Positions 61,248 to 64,000 of a stretch of 64,000 bases of DNA are shown here, piece by piece. The position numbers were made by a program, and so were the translations under genes. Within the stretch, counting starts at the first letter, position 1. The number at the start of each line of letters is the position of its first letter. Under the pieces are notes generated by a model. That model worked only from the letters and a program-made list of their open reading frames with translations, ran no database searches and was not told the DNA's origin. Source of the DNA: Pararhizobium sp. (GTDB lineage: Bacteria; Pseudomonadota; Alphaproteobacteria; Rhizobiales; Rhizobiaceae); contig CP051237.1 of the NCBI GenBank assembly GCA_017794825.1, forward strand, positions 5,164,501-5,228,500, read 5' to 3'.

Positions 61248-61258
61248 TTGTATACGAA
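61248..61258. promoter_or_regulatory. GntR-type operator TTGTATACGAA
   Basis: Near-perfect palindrome with a GTATAC core in the gap between the GntR gene and the SDR at 61359; it can serve both. FCD-type operators have this form. Confidence 0.5.
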
Positions 61259-61358
61259 ATGGGCGAAAATCTCGGGAAAACGCTATAGATAAGCGCATCA
61301 ATTCGAGGGATAGTATATCAATCAGGCCTAATGCTCTCAGATGTCAGGAGGAGGCATC

Positions 61359-62204
61359 ATGAAAATAAAACCAGGAAACGTTGCGTACGTGTCCGGCGGA
61401 GGCTCGGGTATTGGGCGAGGTCTTTGTGTGGAGCTGGCGAGCCGAGGCGTCCATGTCGGCGTTTGCGATATCCGCGGCGACGATGCGCGTGAAACCGTGC
61501 GCCTGATTGAGGGGCTCGGCGGCAAGGCCATCGCGCTTGAGACCGATGTTTCTGACCAGGCCTCCGTCGATGAAGCCGCGGACACGATTGAATCTGTTCT
61601 CGGCAATGTCAGTCTTGTCTTCAACAACGCCGGCGTCGCCATGCATGGCGTGCCGGTCGAAGAAATCAGCCTTTCCGAGTGGGACTGGGTGATCGGCGTC
61701 AATGTCATGGGCGTCATCCACGGGATCCGTGCTTTCGTTCCCCGACTGAAAAAGGCTGACGGGCCCGCTCATATCGTCAATACGGCTTCGATCGGCGGTT
61801 TTCAGGTCAATCCCGACTTCCTGACGGTAGCCTATTCCATGACGAAATACGCAGTCGTGGCGCTGAGTGAAGGATTGCGCAATGAACTCGCCGAAACGCA
61901 GATCGGCGTTTCTGTTCTCGCGCCGGCAGCTGTCGATACGGGCATTCACCTTTCCGAACGCAGCCGCCCGGAACGGCTGGGCGGCGCCTATATTCGGCAG
62001 GAAAACCATTTCATGGGTGAACTGATAAAGGGAAGCGCGCAGCCAGGGGACATCGCATGCATCGTGCTGTCGGCCATCGAGGACGGCGGCTTTTATATCT
62101 TCACGCATCCCGAAACGCGTCCCTGGCAGGAACGCCGGTTCAGCGAAATTCTCGGCGCCTATGACAAGGCTGAAGCTGCAGCCGCATCAGTCGCTGCCGA
62201 ATGA
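61359..62204 (+). CDS. SDR family oxidoreductase (second)
   Basis: 281 residues. Cofactor loop VSGGGSGIGRGLCVELA, D-I-R after the second strand, NNAGVAMHG, NTASIGGFQ and YSMTKYAVVA (Y-x-x-x-K). AGGAGG precedes ATG 61359. A distinct paralogue of the SDR at 57517, followed by the FMN reductase at 15 bp. Confidence 0.92.
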   Translation: MKIKPGNVAYVSGGGSGIGRGLCVELASRGVHVGVCDIRGDDARETVRLIEGLGGKAIALETDVSDQASVDEAADTIESVLGNVSLVFNNAGVAMHGVPVEEISLSEWDWVIGVNVMGVIHGIRAFVPRLKKADGPAHIVNTASIGGFQVNPDFLTVAYSMTKYAVVALSEGLRNELAETQIGVSVLAPAAVDTGIHLSERSRPERLGGAYIRQENHFMGELIKGSAQPGDIACIVLSAIEDGGFYIFTHPETRPWQERRFSEILGAYDKAEAAAASVAAE

Positions 62205-62218
62205 CAAGAGGAAACCAG

Positions 62219-62881
62219 ATGCCAGAGCAAACACTCAGCTTCAACATGCGGCCGGACCGCGCGTCGGAAGGCAAGGCGCGGCCCCATATCGTCGGCATCG
62301 GAGGAACGACGCGCATCGGGTCCAGTTCCGAAGCGGCTCTGCGTTTCGCGCTGAAATGCGCAGAAGCGGAAGGCGCCACAGTCGAGTTGATCGCAGGACC
62401 GCTCCTTGATCTGCCGCACTATGATCCGTCGGACGACCATCGATCGCCGTCAGCCCTGCGGCTTGTTAAGTCATTGCGCAGCGCGGATGGAATCATCATC
62501 TCGACGCCGAGCTATCACGGCGGCATTTCCGGCATGATCAAGAATGCGCTCGACTATGTCGAGGACATGCGGGACGATCAGGAGCCGTATTTCGAAGGCC
62601 GGAGCGTCGGTCTGATCGTATCGGCCTACGGCGCCCAGGCGCTCGGTATCACGATGGCGTCGACCCGCTCCATTATCCATGCGCTGCGCGGTTGGCCGAC
62701 GCCCTACGCAGCCACCTTGAATTCAGCCGAAAAGCCCTTTGAAAATGGCTTGCCGGCGAATGAATCCGTTGCCGAGCAGCTGCGTATTGTCGCGCAGCAA
62801 ACCATCGAATTCGCACAGATGAAGATGGCTGTCGGCAGCGGCGCCCCGAAGTCCGAAGCGATCGCTGCGGCTACCGGGTGA
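62219..62881 (+). CDS. NADPH-dependent FMN reductase
   Basis: 220 residues, flavodoxin-like: VGIGGTTRIGSSSEAALRFA (phosphate loop), STPSYHGGISGMIKNALDYV and SAYGAQALGITMAST. It would supply FMNH2 to the LLM monooxygenase at 59313, making a two-component oxygenase. AAGAGGA precedes ATG 62219. Confidence 0.9.
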   Translation: MPEQTLSFNMRPDRASEGKARPHIVGIGGTTRIGSSSEAALRFALKCAEAEGATVELIAGPLLDLPHYDPSDDHRSPSALRLVKSLRSADGIIISTPSYHGGISGMIKNALDYVEDMRDDQEPYFEGRSVGLIVSAYGAQALGITMASTRSIIHALRGWPTPYAATLNSAEKPFENGLPANESVAEQLRIVAQQTIEFAQMKMAVGSGAPKSEAIAAATG

Positions 62882-62959
62882 ACATCACGCGTCGGGCCCT
62901 GGAGGCGGCCTGACTTCTTTTTATTGGCTCCGAATAATTCGGAAAAAGGGAGGAAATCC

Positions 62960-63925
62960 ATGCGAAATCTGTTTCTTACTGTAGCGTCGGCTGTCGTTGT
63001 CAGCGCAGGCGTGCTGACAGGCGCGGCGAGGGCCGAGACCGTCTCGATGGCGACGTTGCCGCCGGGCGCAATCAACAATGTCCAGGCGCAGGCGATAGCC
63101 AAGGTGCTTCAGGAAAACACCGACCTTCAGGTGCGCGTCGTCAGCTTCAACGGACCGGCCGCCATTCTTGGCTCCGTTCAGAACGGCCAGGCGGAGTTCG
63201 CCTTCGTATCCAACGACGAAGCCGGCGTCGCCTTTCAGGGCGTCGGTGAACATGATGGCCGGGCGATGGAAGATCTGCGGCTTGCCGTGACGGCGTTTCC
63301 GTTCAAGGTCGGCATTCTTGTGCGCAAGGATTCGGGCATCAACAGTGTCGCCGATCTGAAAGGCAAGCGCTTCCCGACTGGCTGGCAGGGCTTCAAGCAG
63401 GGCATCGACCTTTCGAACGCCATGCTCGCCACCGCCGGCTTGAGCCTCGACGACATGGATGGCGTGCCAACCGCCAACCTGCTTCGCGCGGCCGACGATT
63501 TCAAGGCCGGTCGTCTCGACGCAACGATATTCGCCGTGGGCGCTCCGAAGGTCGCCGAACTCGACGCCGCCGTCGGCATCAAGTTCCTCGATCTGCCCGA
63601 CACCGAAGAAGCAGCCGCCGCAATGAACGCTGTGCGTCCGGAATACCATCTGGCCGAACAGGCGCCGGCGCCGCATCTTGCCGGTATCGATGGAGAAACG
63701 ACCCTGATGGAATATGCGGTGGCCGTTGTCGTCAACGCCAATGTTTCCGACGAGATGGTTCGCAAGGTCGATGAAGCGATCTATGCAAACAAGGTAGGCC
63801 TCGTAGCGGGACACCCATCCTTCAACGCGATGACCCAGGAAGGTCTTTCGATGAAGCAGCCGCGCGTTCCTTACCATCCGGCTTCCATCGAATTCTTCAA
63901 GGAAAAGGGCATCTGGCAGGAGTAA
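62960..63925 (+). CDS. TAXI family TRAP transporter solute-binding protein
   Basis: 321 residues. Signal peptide (MRNLFLTVASAVVVSAGVLT, cleavage near ARAE). TAXI features: SMATLPPGAINNVQAQAIAK, GPAAILGSVQNGQAEFAFVS, RFPTGWQGFKQGI and a C-terminal VPYHPASIEFFKEKGIW. Periplasmic receptor for a TRAP importer; its permease should lie beyond the window edge. Presumably imports the substrate of this catabolic cluster. Confidence 0.9.
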   Translation: MRNLFLTVASAVVVSAGVLTGAARAETVSMATLPPGAINNVQAQAIAKVLQENTDLQVRVVSFNGPAAILGSVQNGQAEFAFVSNDEAGVAFQGVGEHDGRAMEDLRLAVTAFPFKVGILVRKDSGINSVADLKGKRFPTGWQGFKQGIDLSNAMLATAGLSLDDMDGVPTANLLRAADDFKAGRLDATIFAVGAPKVAELDAAVGIKFLDLPDTEEAAAAMNAVRPEYHLAEQAPAPHLAGIDGETTLMEYAVAVVVNANVSDEMVRKVDEAIYANKVGLVAGHPSFNAMTQEGLSMKQPRVPYHPASIEFFKEKGIWQE

Positions 63926-63988
63926 TTCTACCGGTCCCTTTCCTGAAGAACCCTTTCAAGATCAATCGACCCAGTTGGAGCCAAGGCA

Positions 63989-64000
63989 TTGGCCGATAGT
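63989..64000 (+). CDS. Possible start of the next gene (TRAP permease?)
   Basis: TTG at 63989 with GGAG 8 nt upstream opens L-A-D-S and runs off the window. A fused TRAP permease normally follows a TAXI receptor gene; four codons cannot prove it. Confidence 0.25.

Noticed and set aside
62921..63877. A 318-codon minus-strand frame
   Set aside because: Antisense to the TAXI receptor; no motif and unusual composition.

Overview
The window comes from a chromosome of an alphaproteobacterium, most likely Hyphomicrobiales (Rhizobiales); genus not resolvable by eye. The evidence is a complete PhyR-NepR-EcfG general stress response (GSR) locus, a manganese-type SitABCD transporter divergent from a Fur/Mur-like regulator, CCA-encoding tRNAs, the order rlmB - tRNA-Tyr - tRNA-Gly - tuf - tRNA-Trp typical of this class, a DUF3618/holin/DUF883-like envelope operon, and moderately GC-rich coding sequence. 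There is no rRNA operon, CRISPR array, transposase, integrase or complete prophage.

Region 1 (1-14.8 kb) is a general stress response island. nepR-ecfG and phyR are divergent from a 160-bp gap, followed by an HWE-type histidine kinase. Around them lie small envelope or stress genes (AI-2E-type permease, DUF883-like protein, holin-family protein, DUF3618 protein, BrkB/YihY, a 24-residue membrane peptide, an EEP-family hydrolase, DUF2254, a diacylglycerol-kinase-like enzyme, a Crp/Fnr regulator, CsbD, MgtC, HdeD). By reading both strands I find GGAAC-N16/17-CGTT (or GGTT) EcfG promoter matches directly upstream of most of these units, plus one at the distant DUF892 gene (45.7 kb). Chance predicts about one exact match in the whole window.

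Region 2 (14.8-22.9 kb) is a seven-gene minus-strand operon for shikimate/quinate use: shikimate dehydrogenase, a DctPQM TRAP transporter, an esterase-like hydrolase, a DUF3237 protein and a QuiC-type 3-dehydroshikimate dehydratase leading to protocatechuate. A TetR regulator is divergent, with a 30-bp-spaced direct repeat in the shared gap.

Region 3 (22.9-38 kb) is housekeeping and amino-acid metabolism: tRNA-Leu, a CobW-type metallochaperone GTPase with twin TGTAATA-N-TATTACA operators, threonine ammonia-lyase, an MFS permease, alanine dehydrogenase with an adjacent Lrp/AsnC regulator broken by one in-frame stop, cysK-alaX-sseA-GNAT, cfa, and an ECF sigma/anti-sigma pair with a fasciclin protein.

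Region 4 (38-54.9 kb) holds tRNA-Cys and tRNA-Asn, two glycosyltransferases, an FAD monooxygenase with an altered dinucleotide-binding motif, sitABCD/mur, DUF892, a carrier-protein/thioesterase didomain protein with a Cys nucleophile, an orphan CdiI-like immunity protein, rlmB, tRNA-Tyr, tRNA-Gly, a second ECF sigma/anti-sigma pair with a secreted DUF4394 protein, tuf with a duplicated 3' stub, and tRNA-Trp.

Region 5 (54.9-64 kb) begins with about 650 bp of apparently non-coding or decayed DNA where secE-nusG would be expected after tRNA-Trp. It then carries a catabolic cluster: M24 peptidase-like hydrolase, IclR, SDR, alpha/beta hydrolase, luciferase-like (LLM) flavin monooxygenase, GntR, a second SDR, an FMN reductase and a TAXI-type TRAP binding protein. 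The enzyme set fits oxidation of an alcohol to a ketone, flavin-dependent (possibly Baeyer-Villiger) oxygenation and ester or lactone hydrolysis of an unknown imported substrate.
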